Origin: Marinimicrococcus flavescens
Lineage (GTDB): Bacteria > Pseudomonadota > Alphaproteobacteria > Geminicoccales > Geminicoccaceae
DNA: 64,000 nt
Direction of reading: 5' to 3'
NCBI GenBank assembly: GCA_029211145.1
Contig: JARGEQ010000006.1
Coordinates: forward strand, 49,665-113,664
The notes beneath the pieces are model-generated. The model saw only the letters and a program-made list of their open reading frames with translations, was not told where the DNA came from and searched no databases. Below are positions 7,403-16,671 of the stretch, one piece after another (the first letter of the stretch is position 1; each line of letters opens with the position of its first letter). The translations under genes were made by a program, and so were the position numbers.

Positions 7403-9697
7403 ATGACCGCCCTGCCCCACCGCTCCCTCCGCCCGCCCGCCCGCCTCGCCCTGCCGCTGACCGCGCTGCTGTTGGCCGGCTGCGTGACGCCCGGGGGGCC
7501 GAGCGCGCCGCAGCCACAGATCACCGCGACGGAAGCCGCGCGCGAGGTCGAGGACGCAGCCGAGGTCGAGCGCCTGCGGCCGCTGGCCGAGGCGGGCGAT
7601 GCGGAGGCGCAGTTCCTCCTCGGCCTCTTCCACGCCCACGGCCGGGGCGTCCCGGAGGACGATGCCGAGGCGGTGCGCTGGTACCGGCTCGCCGCCGACC
7701 AGGGCGACTACCGGGCACAGAACAATCTGGGCGGCATGTATGACCGCGGCGACGGCGTGCCGCAGGATCTGGCCCAGGCGGAGCACTGGTACCGCCTTGC
7801 CGCCGAGCAGGGCGCGGCGGTTGCGCAGCGCAATCTCGGGGCACTCTTCTTCAACCGCGAAGACGGCGCCCGGGACGTCGTGCAGGCCGCTGCGTGGCTC
7901 CGCAAGGCGGCCGAGCAGGGCAACGCCGACGCACAATACCAGCTGGGCCAGATGTACGACGATGGCACCGGCGTGCCGGAGGACGATGCGGAGGCGGTGC
8001 GCTGGTATCGGCTGGCCGCCGAGCAGGGCCAGGCCGGCGCCCGGAACACGCTGGCCTGGATGTATGCGGACGGCCACGGCGTGGCGCAGGACGACGCCGA
8101 GGCCATGCGCTGGTTCCGCAAGGCGGCCGAGCAGGGCCATGTCGGCGCGCAGGCCACGCTGGCGGCGCGCCATGCCACCGGCGACGGTGTGGCGAAGGAC
8201 GACGAGGCCGCCGTGCATTGGCTCCGGCAGGCGGCCGCGCAGGGTCATGCCGGTGCCCGGAACGCCCTGGGCGTGCGTTACGCGACCGGCGAGGGCGTGC
8301 CCGAGGACATGAGCGAGGCGATCCGCTGGTACCGCCTGGCGGCCGAGCAGGGTCAGCCCATCGCCCAGATCAATCTGGCCAGCAAGTACCGCGACGGACG
8401 GGGCGTGACCAAGGATCCGGCCGAAGCGCTGCGCTGGTATCGCAAGGCCGCCGAGCAGGGCGAGCCGCTGGCGGCCTACGAGATCGGCCGCCTCTACGTT
8501 CATGGCCAGGGCGTGGCGCCGGACCACGCCCTGGCCGTCCGCTGGTTCCGACAGGCGGTTGACCAGGGTATGGCCGAGGCGGCGAACGAGCTCGGCGTCC
8601 TCTACGGTCGCGGCGAGGGCGTGGCACAGGACCATGCGGAATCGGTGCGCTGGTATCGAATGGCCGCCGAACAGGGCGACGCGACGGCCCAGTTCAATCT
8701 CGCCAGCAATTACCAGCTGGGTCAGGGCGTCCCGCAAGACGCGGCCGAGGCGGCGCGCTGGTACCGGCTGGCGGCCGAGCAGGGCGACGCCGATGCGCAG
8801 TTCAGTCTCGCGCTGATGTACGAGGATGGCAGCGGCGTGACGCAGGATCATGCCGAGGCAGCGCGGCTCTATCGCCTGGCGGCAGAGCAGGGCGACGTCG
8901 CTGCCCAGTACAATCTGGCGCTCCTGTACCGCATAGGCCTCGGCGTCGCGCGGGACGATGCCGAGGCGGCACGGCTCTATCGGCTCGCCGCCGAGCAGGG
9001 CGACCCCGAGGCCCAGACCAATCTCGGCAACCTGCTCGTTCGCGGCGAGGGCGTGCCGGCGGATCCGGTGGAAGCGCGGCGCCTCTTTCTCCTCGCCGCC
9101 GAGCAGGGCAGCGCGGTGGCCCAGTTCAATCTGGGCGAGCTCTATGCGCTGGGTCTGGGCGTGCCCGAGGACCAGGCGGAGGCGGCGCGCTGGTACGGCC
9201 TGTCCGCCGGGCAGGGCGACGTCGACGCACAGCGTGCCCTGGCCGGCATGTACGAGAACGGCAAGGGCGTGCCGCAGGATCTCGAGAAGGCGGTGGGCTG
9301 GTACCGCCGCGCCGCCGAGGGCGGCCATGCCGACGCCCGCAACATGATGGGGTTCTTTCACGAGACCGGCCGGGGCGTGAAGCAGGATCTCGCCGAGGCC
9401 GCCCGCTGGTACCGGCTCGCCGCCGACGATGGCGACGCCTACGGCCTCTATAATCTCGGGCTTCTGGTGGAGGACGGCCGCGGCGTGGAGCGCGATACCG
9501 CCCGGGCCTCCGCCCTCTTCACCCTGGCCGCCGAGGCCGCCGAGGATTCACTCCTCGCGCTGGCGGGAACGGCCCGCGACCGGGTCACGGCAACGCTCAC
9601 TCCTGCCGAGCGCGAACGGGCCGAGGCGCTGGTGCGAACCGGCCGTGCCCCGGCGCTGGAAGCGGCGCCCGCCGCGTCCCCGACAACGAACCCCTGA
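7403..9697 (+). CDS. Sel1-repeat lipoprotein (array member 3)
   Basis: 764-residue protein starting MTALPHRSLRPPARLAL, with lipobox LLLAGC (cysteine near residue 28), predicting export and lipid anchoring. About 18 Sel1 repeats follow the linker, each with the G-x-GV-x-x-D turn and the AARWYRLAAEQGD helix. It is the longest member. The leader and start codon closely resemble those of member 4 (9725), so the two share a duplicated 5' region. It probably acts as a solenoid scaffold or inhibitor-type binding protein in the periplasm or outer membrane; no catalytic motif is seen. Confidence 0.9.
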   Translation: MTALPHRSLRPPARLALPLTALLLAGCVTPGGPSAPQPQITATEAAREVEDAAEVERLRPLAEAGDAEAQFLLGLFHAHGRGVPEDDAEAVRWYRLAADQGDYRAQNNLGGMYDRGDGVPQDLAQAEHWYRLAAEQGAAVAQRNLGALFFNREDGARDVVQAAAWLRKAAEQGNADAQYQLGQMYDDGTGVPEDDAEAVRWYRLAAEQGQAGARNTLAWMYADGHGVAQDDAEAMRWFRKAAEQGHVGAQATLAARHATGDGVAKDDEAAVHWLRQAAAQGHAGARNALGVRYATGEGVPEDMSEAIRWYRLAAEQGQPIAQINLASKYRDGRGVTKDPAEALRWYRKAAEQGEPLAAYEIGRLYVHGQGVAPDHALAVRWFRQAVDQGMAEAANELGVLYGRGEGVAQDHAESVRWYRMAAEQGDATAQFNLASNYQLGQGVPQDAAEAARWYRLAAEQGDADAQFSLALMYEDGSGVTQDHAEAARLYRLAAEQGDVAAQYNLALLYRIGLGVARDDAEAARLYRLAAEQGDPEAQTNLGNLLVRGEGVPADPVEARRLFLLAAEQGSAVAQFNLGELYALGLGVPEDQAEAARWYGLSAGQGDVDAQRALAGMYENGKGVPQDLEKAVGWYRRAAEGGHADARNMMGFFHETGRGVKQDLAEAARWYRLAADDGDAYGLYNLGLLVEDGRGVERDTARASALFTLAAEAAEDSLLALAGTARDRVTATLTPAERERAEALVRTGRAPALEAAPAASPTTNP

Positions 9698-9724
9698 CCA
9701 GACCCGCAACTGCCGCGAGCCGTC

Positions 9725-11209
9725 ATGACCGCCCTGCCCCGCCGCTCCCTCCGCCCGCTCACCGGCCTGGCCCTGCCGCTGGCCGTCCTCCTCCTGGCCG
9801 GGTGCCAGCCCCCGCCGCCGCCCGCCCCCGCACCTCCCGCGCTCACCGCCGAAGGGGCGGCAGAGGTGCACCGCCTCCGACCGCTGGCCGAGGCGGGTGA
9901 CGTCGAGGCGCAGTACCAGCTCGGGCTTCTCCACGACGAGGGACACGGCGTGCCGGTCGACGACGTGGAAGCCGTGCGCTGGTACCGGCTGGCGGCCGAG
10001 CAGGGTGATGCCCGCGCGCAGTTCCACTTGGCCACGATGTACCGCAGGGGCTCCGGCGTCGCGCAGGACCTGGCCGAGGCGGCGCGCCTTTACCGACTGG
10101 CGGCCGAGCAGGGCTTGTGGGAGGCCCAGTTCAACCTCGCGCTGTTGCATGCGGACGGCGCGGGCGTCGCGCAGGATCACGAAGAGGCGGCGCGGTGGTA
10201 CCGGATGGCGGCCGAACAAGGCTACGTCGGAGCCCAGAACAATCTGGCCGTGATGTACGAGGAGGGCACAGGCGTCCGTAGAGATGTCGCGGAGGCATTG
10301 CGCCTCTACCGACTGGCAGCCGTCCAGGGCGATCCCAAGGCGCAGTTCAACCTTGCCAGCATCTATGAGCAGGCCGAGGGCGTGCCGCAGGATGACGCCG
10401 AGGCCGCGCGCTGGTACCGGCTCGCGGCGGACCAGGGTCATGCCGATGCGCAGTCCGCGCTGGCCGAGATGTACCGGGAAGGCCGCGGTGTGGGGAAGGA
10501 CGAGGCCGAGGCGCTGCGGCTTCATCGTCTCGCCGCCGGGCAGGTCAGTGCGCGCTCGCAGTATGTCCTCGGGCTCCTGCACCAGAACGGCCACGGTGTG
10601 CCGCAGGACCACGCCGAGGCGCGGCGCCTGTTCCTGCAGGCCGCCGGGCAGGGCCATGCCTCCGCCCGCAACCAGCTCGGCTTCCTGGCGCTCAACGGCC
10701 TGGGCGGGGCGAAGGACCCGGCGGAGGCCTACCGGCACTTCCTGCAGGCGGCGGAGCAGGGTGAATCCGTGGCTCAGTTCAACCTGGGCGAGCTCTATGC
10801 GCTGGGCCTGGGCGTGCGCCAGGACCAGGCCGAGGCCGCGCGCTGGTTCCGCAACTCGGCCGAGCAGGGTGACCTCGACGCCCAGCTCAAGCTCGCCGGC
10901 ATGTACGAGAGCGGCCAAGGCGTTCCGCAGGATCCCGCCGAGGCGGTGCGCTGGTACCGCGAGGCGGCTGCGCAGGGCGACGCCTACGGCCGCTACAATC
11001 TCGGCGCCATGCTGGCGAACGGCGCCGGCGTGGAGGCCGACCCGGCCGAAGCCTTCGCCCTCTTCACCCTCGCCGCCGGCGCCGCGGACGAACGCATTCG
11101 ACAGATCGCCGAGGCCGCCCGCGACCGCCTCGCCCCCACGCTCACCCAGGCCGAGCGCGAACGGGCCGAGGCGCTCATCCGCGAGGGCGCCGAAGGAGAA
11201 CCGGGATGA
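9725..11209 (+). CDS. Sel1-repeat lipoprotein (array member 4)
   Basis: 494 residues. Start MTALPRRSLRPLTGLALPL, lipobox LLLAGC, a proline-rich linker, then about 11 Sel1 repeats. The C-terminal cap (AEAARDRLAPTLTQ, then ERERAEALIREG) is shared by the whole array. Two units deviate from the consensus, one with AEGVPQD and one with LGGAKD in place of the G-x-GV turn. The stop codon overlaps the next gene's start (ATGA at 11206-11209), so translation of members 4 and 5 is probably coupled. Confidence 0.9.
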   Translation: MTALPRRSLRPLTGLALPLAVLLLAGCQPPPPPAPAPPALTAEGAAEVHRLRPLAEAGDVEAQYQLGLLHDEGHGVPVDDVEAVRWYRLAAEQGDARAQFHLATMYRRGSGVAQDLAEAARLYRLAAEQGLWEAQFNLALLHADGAGVAQDHEEAARWYRMAAEQGYVGAQNNLAVMYEEGTGVRRDVAEALRLYRLAAVQGDPKAQFNLASIYEQAEGVPQDDAEAARWYRLAADQGHADAQSALAEMYREGRGVGKDEAEALRLHRLAAGQVSARSQYVLGLLHQNGHGVPQDHAEARRLFLQAAGQGHASARNQLGFLALNGLGGAKDPAEAYRHFLQAAEQGESVAQFNLGELYALGLGVRQDQAEAARWFRNSAEQGDLDAQLKLAGMYESGQGVPQDPAEAVRWYREAAAQGDAYGRYNLGAMLANGAGVEADPAEAFALFTLAAGAADERIRQIAEAARDRLAPTLTQAERERAEALIREGAEGEPG

Positions 11210-12126
11210 TGAAGGTCGCCTTGGCCCTGCCGCTGGCCACGCTCCTGCTCGCCGGCTGCGTGACGACCGGCGAGCCCGCAGCGACGACATCCGCGATCAC
11301 CGCCGAGGGCGCGGCCACGGTGCAGCGTCTGCAGCCCCTGGCCGAGGCAAATGATGTCGAGGCGCAGTACCAGCTCGGGCTTCTCTACGACGAGGGGCAT
11401 GGCGTGCCGATCGACGACGTGGAAGCCGTGCGCTGGTACCGGCTGGCGGCCGAGCAGGGGGACCCGCGCGCGCAGAACAATCTGGGCACCATGTACGGCT
11501 TGGGCGAAGGCGTGCCGCAGGACCCTGCCGAGGCGGCACGCTGGCAGCGCCTCTCGGCCGCGCAGGGCGTTCCCGATGCCCAGCTCAATCTCGGGGTCAA
11601 ATATCTCGTTGGCCGGGGCGTGCCCGAGGACCAGGCAGAAGGAGCGCGCCTGATCCGGCTGGCAGCCCGGCAGGGGCACTCCCTCGCCCAGTTCACGCTC
11701 GGCCGGATGCACGCCCTGGGCAAGGGCGTGGCACAGGACCATGCCGCAGCACTGCGCTGGTACCGGCTGGCCGCCGGGCAAGGGCACGCCGGAGCGCAGT
11801 TCAACCTTGCGGTGATGTACGTCAAGGGCATCGGCACGCCGCAGGATCAGGAGGAAGCCGTCCACTGGTTCGGCGAGGCGGCAGCCCAGGGCGACGACGA
11901 GGCCCGCTACAAGCTCGGCAGCATGGTCTTGAAAGGCGCCGGCGCGGAGCAGGATCCGGCGCTGGCCTTCGCCCTCTTCACCCTCGCCGCCGGCGCCGCC
12001 GAAGAAGACACCCGGGAGCTGGCGATTCGCGCCCGCGACCGGCTCGGCCCCTCCCTGACACCGCTGGAGCGCACCCGCGCCGAAGCGCTGGTGCGGGAGG
12101 CCGCGAAAGGCGGGCCTGGACGATGA
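11206..12126 (+). CDS. Sel1-repeat lipoprotein (array member 5)
   Basis: 306 residues, the shortest of the array, with about six Sel1 repeats. The signal sequence MKVALALPLATLLLAGC is a compact lipobox start shared by members 5 to 8 (MK-x-ALALPL type), unlike the MTALP type of members 1, 3 and 4. A second ATG at 11209 aligns better with the paralogues. An AAGGAG Shine-Dalgarno lies at 11193-11198 inside the end of member 4. Upstream and downstream ATGA overlaps indicate coupled translation. Confidence 0.9.
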   Translation: MMKVALALPLATLLLAGCVTTGEPAATTSAITAEGAATVQRLQPLAEANDVEAQYQLGLLYDEGHGVPIDDVEAVRWYRLAAEQGDPRAQNNLGTMYGLGEGVPQDPAEAARWQRLSAAQGVPDAQLNLGVKYLVGRGVPEDQAEGARLIRLAARQGHSLAQFTLGRMHALGKGVAQDHAAALRWYRLAAGQGHAGAQFNLAVMYVKGIGTPQDQEEAVHWFGEAAAQGDDEARYKLGSMVLKGAGAEQDPALAFALFTLAAGAAEEDTRELAIRARDRLGPSLTPLERTRAEALVREAAKGGPGR

Positions 12127-13169
12127 AGGCCGCCCTCGCCCTCCCACTGGCCGCGCTCCTGCTCGCCGCATGCGGCACGACGGCCGACACCAGCACGAGG
12201 GCGCCCCCGATGACGGCAGACGAGCCCGGGCAGCAGGCAGCGTTCGCAGCCGAGGTGGAGCGCCTGCGGCCGCTGGCCGAAGCCGGTGACGCCGACGCGC
12301 AGTTCGGCCTGGGCGTGGCTTATGCGCGTGGCCATGGTGTGCCCCATGATCCCCGCGAGGCTGAGCGCTGGTACCGCCTCGCCGCCGGGCAGGGCGAGAA
12401 GCGCGCCCAGTTCAACCTTGCCAACATGTACAGGAAGGGCGCGGGCGTCCCGCAGGACCCCAGTGAGGCAGCCCGCCTCTATCGCCTGGCGGCGGAGCAG
12501 GGCTACGCCGATGCACAGTTCGGCCTCGCGCTGATGCGTGAGGACGGCATTGGCGTGGCGCAGGATCACGAGGAGGCGGCGCGATGGTACAGGATGGCGG
12601 CCGAGCAGGGCCATCCTGACGCGCAGAACAACCTGGCCGTGATGTACGAGAGAGGCAGGGGCGTCCGGCAGGACATCGCCGAGGCGGTGCGCCTCTACCG
12701 GCTGGCGGCCGAGACCGGCGATGCCATGGCGCAGTTCAACCTCGCCATCATGCACGAGCGGGGCGAGGGCGTAACGCAGGACGATACCGAGGCCGCGCGC
12801 CTGTATCGGCTGGCAGCGGACCAGGGCCACGCAGATGCACAGCACGCGCTGGCCCAGATGTACCGGAGCGGCCGCGGTGTTCCCCAGGACCCCGCCGAGG
12901 CGGCCCGCTGGTATGGCAAGGCGGCCGCGCAGGGCGACGCCTTCGGCCGCTACAATCTCGGCGCCATGCTGGCAGACGGCGACGGCGTGGAGCGCAATCC
13001 GGCACTGGCCTTTGCCCTCCTCACCCTTGCCGCCGAGGCCGACCACGACGTGGTCCGCATGGTCGCCCAGGCAGCCCGCGACAGCCTCGCCCCCACGCTG
13101 ACCCCGGCCGAGCGTGAGCGCGCCGAGGCGCTCATCCGCGAGGGCGCGAGAACGGAACCCGGACGATGA
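12123..13169 (+). CDS. Sel1-repeat lipoprotein (array member 6)
   Basis: 348 residues with lipobox LLLAAC (cysteine at residue 17) and about seven Sel1 repeats. Its first 50 residues (MKAALALPLAALLLAAC, then TTADTSTRAPPMTADEPG) are nearly duplicated in member 7, showing that the two arose by recent tandem duplication and then lost or gained repeat units. It is coupled by ATGA overlaps at both ends. No domain other than SLR is visible. Confidence 0.9.
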   Translation: MKAALALPLAALLLAACGTTADTSTRAPPMTADEPGQQAAFAAEVERLRPLAEAGDADAQFGLGVAYARGHGVPHDPREAERWYRLAAGQGEKRAQFNLANMYRKGAGVPQDPSEAARLYRLAAEQGYADAQFGLALMREDGIGVAQDHEEAARWYRMAAEQGHPDAQNNLAVMYERGRGVRQDIAEAVRLYRLAAETGDAMAQFNLAIMHERGEGVTQDDTEAARLYRLAADQGHADAQHALAQMYRSGRGVPQDPAEAARWYGKAAAQGDAFGRYNLGAMLADGDGVERNPALAFALLTLAAEADHDVVRMVAQAARDSLAPTLTPAERERAEALIREGARTEPGR

Positions 13170-15184
13170 AGGCCGCCCTCGCCCTGCCGCTGGCCGCGCT
13201 CCTGCTCGCCGGATGCGCCACGACGACCGACACCACCACGAGGGCGCCCACGATGACAGCAGACGAGCCCGGGGAGCAGGCAGCTTTTGCAGCCGCGGTG
13301 GGGCGCCTGCGGCCGCTGGCCGAGGCCGGTGATGCCGACGCGCAGTATGCGCTGGGCCTTGCCCATGCCATGGGCATCGGCGCGCCGAAGGACGCCGCGG
13401 AGGCGGCCCGCTGGTACCGCCTCGCCGCCGAGCAGGGCGAGCACCGGGCGCAGAACAATCTGGGGGCCCTCCACGACCATGGCGACGGCGTGGCGCAGGA
13501 TATGGACGAGGCGGAACGCTGGTACCGGCTTGCCGCCGAGCAGGGCGAGCCGGTGGCGCAGTACAATCTGGGGCTGCTCCTGCGGGACCGCGAGGATGGA
13601 CGCCGCGACCTCGGCGAGGCGGCCGCATGGCTCCGCAAGGCGGCCGGGCAGGATCATGCCGGCGCCCTCCACGAGCTCGGCCTGATGCACGACCAGGGCC
13701 TCGGGGTAGCGGAGGATCCGGCGCAGGCGGTGCGCCTGCATCGGCGGGCTGCAGCCCTCGGGAACGCCGACGCACAGCATGCGCTGGGCAGGATGTACGG
13801 CGTCGGGCGCGGCGTGGAGCGCGACGATGCCGAGGCGGTGCGCTGGCTTCGGGAAGCCGCCCGGCAGGAACATCCCGGCGCCCAGGCGTCACTCGGCGTC
13901 CACTACTTCACCGGGCAGGGTGTGCCCCGGGACGTGGGAGAGGCGGTGCGATGGCTCCGGCTCGCCGCGGACCAGAACGAGCCGACGGCTCTCTTCAACC
14001 TCGCCAACAGGTATCGCAATGGCGAGGGCGTGCCGGAGGACCAGGCGGAAGCAGCGCGCCTCTACCGGCTGGCCGGCGAGCAGGGCAACAGCGACGGCTG
14101 GTACGGCCTCGCCTCGCAGCACCTCGACGGCAGGGGCGTGCCGCAGGATGCCGCGAAAGCCGCGCACCTCTACGGCCTCGCCGCCGCGCAGGGGAACGAG
14201 CACGCGCAGTTCGCCCTGGCACTCCTCCACGAGAAGGGCGAGGGCGTGCCGCGGGACAGGGCGGAGGCCGTCCGGCTCTACCGGCTGGCGGCAGAACGGG
14301 GCCTGGCGAAGGCGCAGCACAATCTCGCGGTAATGCTCGGCGAAGGAACGGGCGTGCCGCAGGACCTCGACGAGGCGGTGCACTGGTACCGGATGGCCGC
14401 CGAGCGGGGCAGCGCCGCCGCTCGGTTCAACCTGGCGAATCTCTATCGGGAGGGCCATGGGGTCACGCAGGATGTCGCGGAAGCGGCGCGCCTCTACCGG
14501 CTGGCGGCAGAGCAGGGGGACGCGCACGCTCAGTTCAACCTCGCGCTGATGCATCTCGACGGTCTGGGCGTCCCGCAGGACCAGACGGAAGCAGCGCGCC
14601 TGTTCCGGCTGGCGGCCGAGCAGGGCGCCGTCTGGGCCCAGCACAGCCTCGCCCTGAGCCACGAGCGCGGCGAGGGTGTGCCGCAGGATTTCGGCGAGGC
14701 CGCGCGCTGGTATCGGCGCGCAGCCGACCAGGGTGATGCCACCTCCCTCACCTCCCTCGGCTACCTCCACCTCAACGGCCTCGGCGTGAAGCAGGATGCG
14801 ACCGAGGCGCGCCGGCTCTTCCTGCTGGCTGCCGCACACGACGACAGGGTGGCGCAGTTCAACCTGGGCCTGATCCACGAGAAGGGCATGGGCGTGCCCG
14901 CGGACCCGGCCGAGGCGGCGCGCCGGTACGCGCTCGCCTCCCGGCAGGGCGACGCGGACGCCCACTACAGGCTGGGCCTTCTCGTGGAGCAGGGACGTGG
15001 CGTGGAGCGTGACCCGGTGCGGGCCTTTGCCCTCTTCACGCTCGCCGGCGAGGCCGCCGACGAGCGGAGCCGCAAGATGGCCGAGGCCGCCCGCGACCGG
15101 CTCGGCCCGACCCTCACCCAGGACGAGCGCACCCGCGCCGAGACGCTCATCCGCGAGGGAGCGAAAAGGGAATACGGAACATGA
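13166..15184 (+). CDS. Sel1-repeat lipoprotein (array member 7)
   Basis: 672 residues, lipobox LLLAGC, about 16 Sel1 repeats and the shared C-terminal cap ending DERTRAETLIREGAK. One unit has REDGRRD in place of the G-x-GV-x-x-D turn, as in member 3 (REDGARD), suggesting a common block exchanged between members. It overlaps its neighbours by ATGA at both ends. Function is unknown beyond probable protein binding at the envelope. Confidence 0.9.
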   Translation: MKAALALPLAALLLAGCATTTDTTTRAPTMTADEPGEQAAFAAAVGRLRPLAEAGDADAQYALGLAHAMGIGAPKDAAEAARWYRLAAEQGEHRAQNNLGALHDHGDGVAQDMDEAERWYRLAAEQGEPVAQYNLGLLLRDREDGRRDLGEAAAWLRKAAGQDHAGALHELGLMHDQGLGVAEDPAQAVRLHRRAAALGNADAQHALGRMYGVGRGVERDDAEAVRWLREAARQEHPGAQASLGVHYFTGQGVPRDVGEAVRWLRLAADQNEPTALFNLANRYRNGEGVPEDQAEAARLYRLAGEQGNSDGWYGLASQHLDGRGVPQDAAKAAHLYGLAAAQGNEHAQFALALLHEKGEGVPRDRAEAVRLYRLAAERGLAKAQHNLAVMLGEGTGVPQDLDEAVHWYRMAAERGSAAARFNLANLYREGHGVTQDVAEAARLYRLAAEQGDAHAQFNLALMHLDGLGVPQDQTEAARLFRLAAEQGAVWAQHSLALSHERGEGVPQDFGEAARWYRRAADQGDATSLTSLGYLHLNGLGVKQDATEARRLFLLAAAHDDRVAQFNLGLIHEKGMGVPADPAEAARRYALASRQGDADAHYRLGLLVEQGRGVERDPVRAFALFTLAGEAADERSRKMAEAARDRLGPTLTQDERTRAETLIREGAKREYGT

Positions 15185-16647
15185 AGGCCGCCCTCGCCCT
15201 GCCCCTTGCCCTCTTTCTGCTCGCCGGCTGCGCGGTGCCTTCCGGCGGGACCTCGGCGCAAGGCGCACGGGACACAGCGGCACATGCGGGCCCGGGCGCG
15301 CAGGACGAACCCGACGTTCCGCACCTGCGCGAGCAGGCGGAGGCCGGCGACGCGAGGAGCCAGTTCCTGCTGGGCTCTCTTTACGCCCGGGGGCGCGGCG
15401 TGCCGGCGGATCCTGCCGAAGCGGCGCGCTGGTACCGCATGGCCGCCGAGCAGGGCGAGCCGATGGCGGCCAACGAGCTGGGCGCCCTCCATGCGCACGG
15501 CGCGGGCGTGCCACAGGACCACGAGAAGGCGGCGCGCTGGTTCCGCCGCGCTGCCGAGCGCGGCGATCCGGCGGCTCAGACGAACCGCGCCCAGCTCTAC
15601 ATGGCTGGCGAAGGTGTGCCCCGCGACTACGCCGAGGCGGCGCGCCTGTTCCGGCTGGCCGCCGACCAGGGCGAGCCGAAGGCGCAGAACAACCTCGCCG
15701 CCCTCTACGGCCGCGGTCAGGGGGTGGCGCGGGATATTGCCGAGGCGGTCCGCTGGTACCGCCTTGCCGCCGAGCAGGGCGACCCGGAGGCCCAGCTCAA
15801 TCTCGGCAAGCTCTATCGCATCGGCGAGGGCGTGCCGCAGGACGACGCGGAGGCGCTGCGCCTATTCCGTCTCGCGGCCGGGCAGGGTCTTGCAGCAGCC
15901 CAGCTGGCTCTCGGCGGGATGTATGCCGGCGGCCTCGGCGGGGCGCAGGATCTCGAGGAGGCGGCGCGCTGGTTCCGCCGCGCCGCCGAGCAGGGCGATG
16001 CCCCGGCGCAGCATTATCTCGGGCTCTTCATCCGTGACGGCGTGGGTGTGGCGCCGGATCCGGTCGAGGCGGTGACGTGGTTTGCCAAGGCAGCCGCGCA
16101 GGGTCTCGGCGAGGCGCAGTTCGAGCTGGCCCGTGCCTATGAGCAAGGCGAGGGCGTGCCGGAGGACGACGCAGCAGCAGTCCACTGGTTCCGCCTCGCC
16201 GCCGAGCAGGGTCTCTCGCGCGCGCAGAACAGCCTCGGCGTCATGTATGCCGCGGGCGACGGCGTGAAGCGGGACACCGCCGAAGCAGTCCGCTGGTTCC
16301 GCCTCGCCGCCGAGCAGGGAGAGCCGGTCGGAAAGCTGAACCTTGCAATGCAGTACGAGAGCGGCAACGGCGTGGAACGTGACCTCGACGAGGCGGCGCG
16401 TCTTTATCGTGCGGTTGCCGACGAGGGCGTGACGCTTGCGCACTACAGGCTGGGGCTCCTTCACGAGCAGGGCCGCGGCACGGAGCGCGATCCGGCCGAA
16501 GCCTTCGCGCTTTTCTCGCTGGCAGCCGCCCATGCCGACGACACGCTGCGTCCGCGGGCCGAAGCCGCCCGCGACCGCCTCGGCCCGACGCTGACCCCGG
16601 CCGAGCGCGACCGCGCCGAGGCGCTCATCCGCGAGGGAGCGCGCTGA
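15181..16647 (+). CDS. Sel1-repeat lipoprotein (array member 8)
   Basis: 488 residues with signal MKAALALPLALFLLAGC and a longer linker before about 11 Sel1 repeats. It is the last gene of the array and ends 24 bp before the stop of the convergent mbfA gene. Repeats vary in the helix cap (ARWFRRAAERG, AVTWFAKAAAQG) but keep the G-x-GV-x-x-D turn. With member 7 it is coupled by ATGA. Confidence 0.9.
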   Translation: MKAALALPLALFLLAGCAVPSGGTSAQGARDTAAHAGPGAQDEPDVPHLREQAEAGDARSQFLLGSLYARGRGVPADPAEAARWYRMAAEQGEPMAANELGALHAHGAGVPQDHEKAARWFRRAAERGDPAAQTNRAQLYMAGEGVPRDYAEAARLFRLAADQGEPKAQNNLAALYGRGQGVARDIAEAVRWYRLAAEQGDPEAQLNLGKLYRIGEGVPQDDAEALRLFRLAAGQGLAAAQLALGGMYAGGLGGAQDLEEAARWFRRAAEQGDAPAQHYLGLFIRDGVGVAPDPVEAVTWFAKAAAQGLGEAQFELARAYEQGEGVPEDDAAAVHWFRLAAEQGLSRAQNSLGVMYAAGDGVKRDTAEAVRWFRLAAEQGEPVGKLNLAMQYESGNGVERDLDEAARLYRAVADEGVTLAHYRLGLLHEQGRGTERDPAEAFALFSLAAAHADDTLRPRAEAARDRLGPTLTPAERDRAEALIREGAR

Positions 16648-16650
16648 GGC

Positions 16651-16663
16651 GGGGCTGAGCCCC
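16651..16663. terminator. Small hairpin between convergent genes
   Basis: GGGGC-TGA-GCCCC between the stop of Sel1 member 8 and the stop of mbfA. The stem is short (5 bp) and there is no T-run, so the assignment as a shared terminator is weak. Confidence 0.25.
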
Positions 16664-16671
16664 CTGCCCTC

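Noticed and set aside
2865..16647. Long antisense open frames across the Sel1 array encoding repeat-like proteins
   Set aside because: They are mirror images caused by the GC-rich repeat codon pattern. The forward frames have export signals, start contexts and the SLR consensus.
2865..16647. Regular ~108-bp periodicity suggesting a CRISPR or satellite array
   Set aside because: Periodicity is the 36-residue Sel1 unit in continuous coding frames; there are no short conserved repeats with unique spacers.
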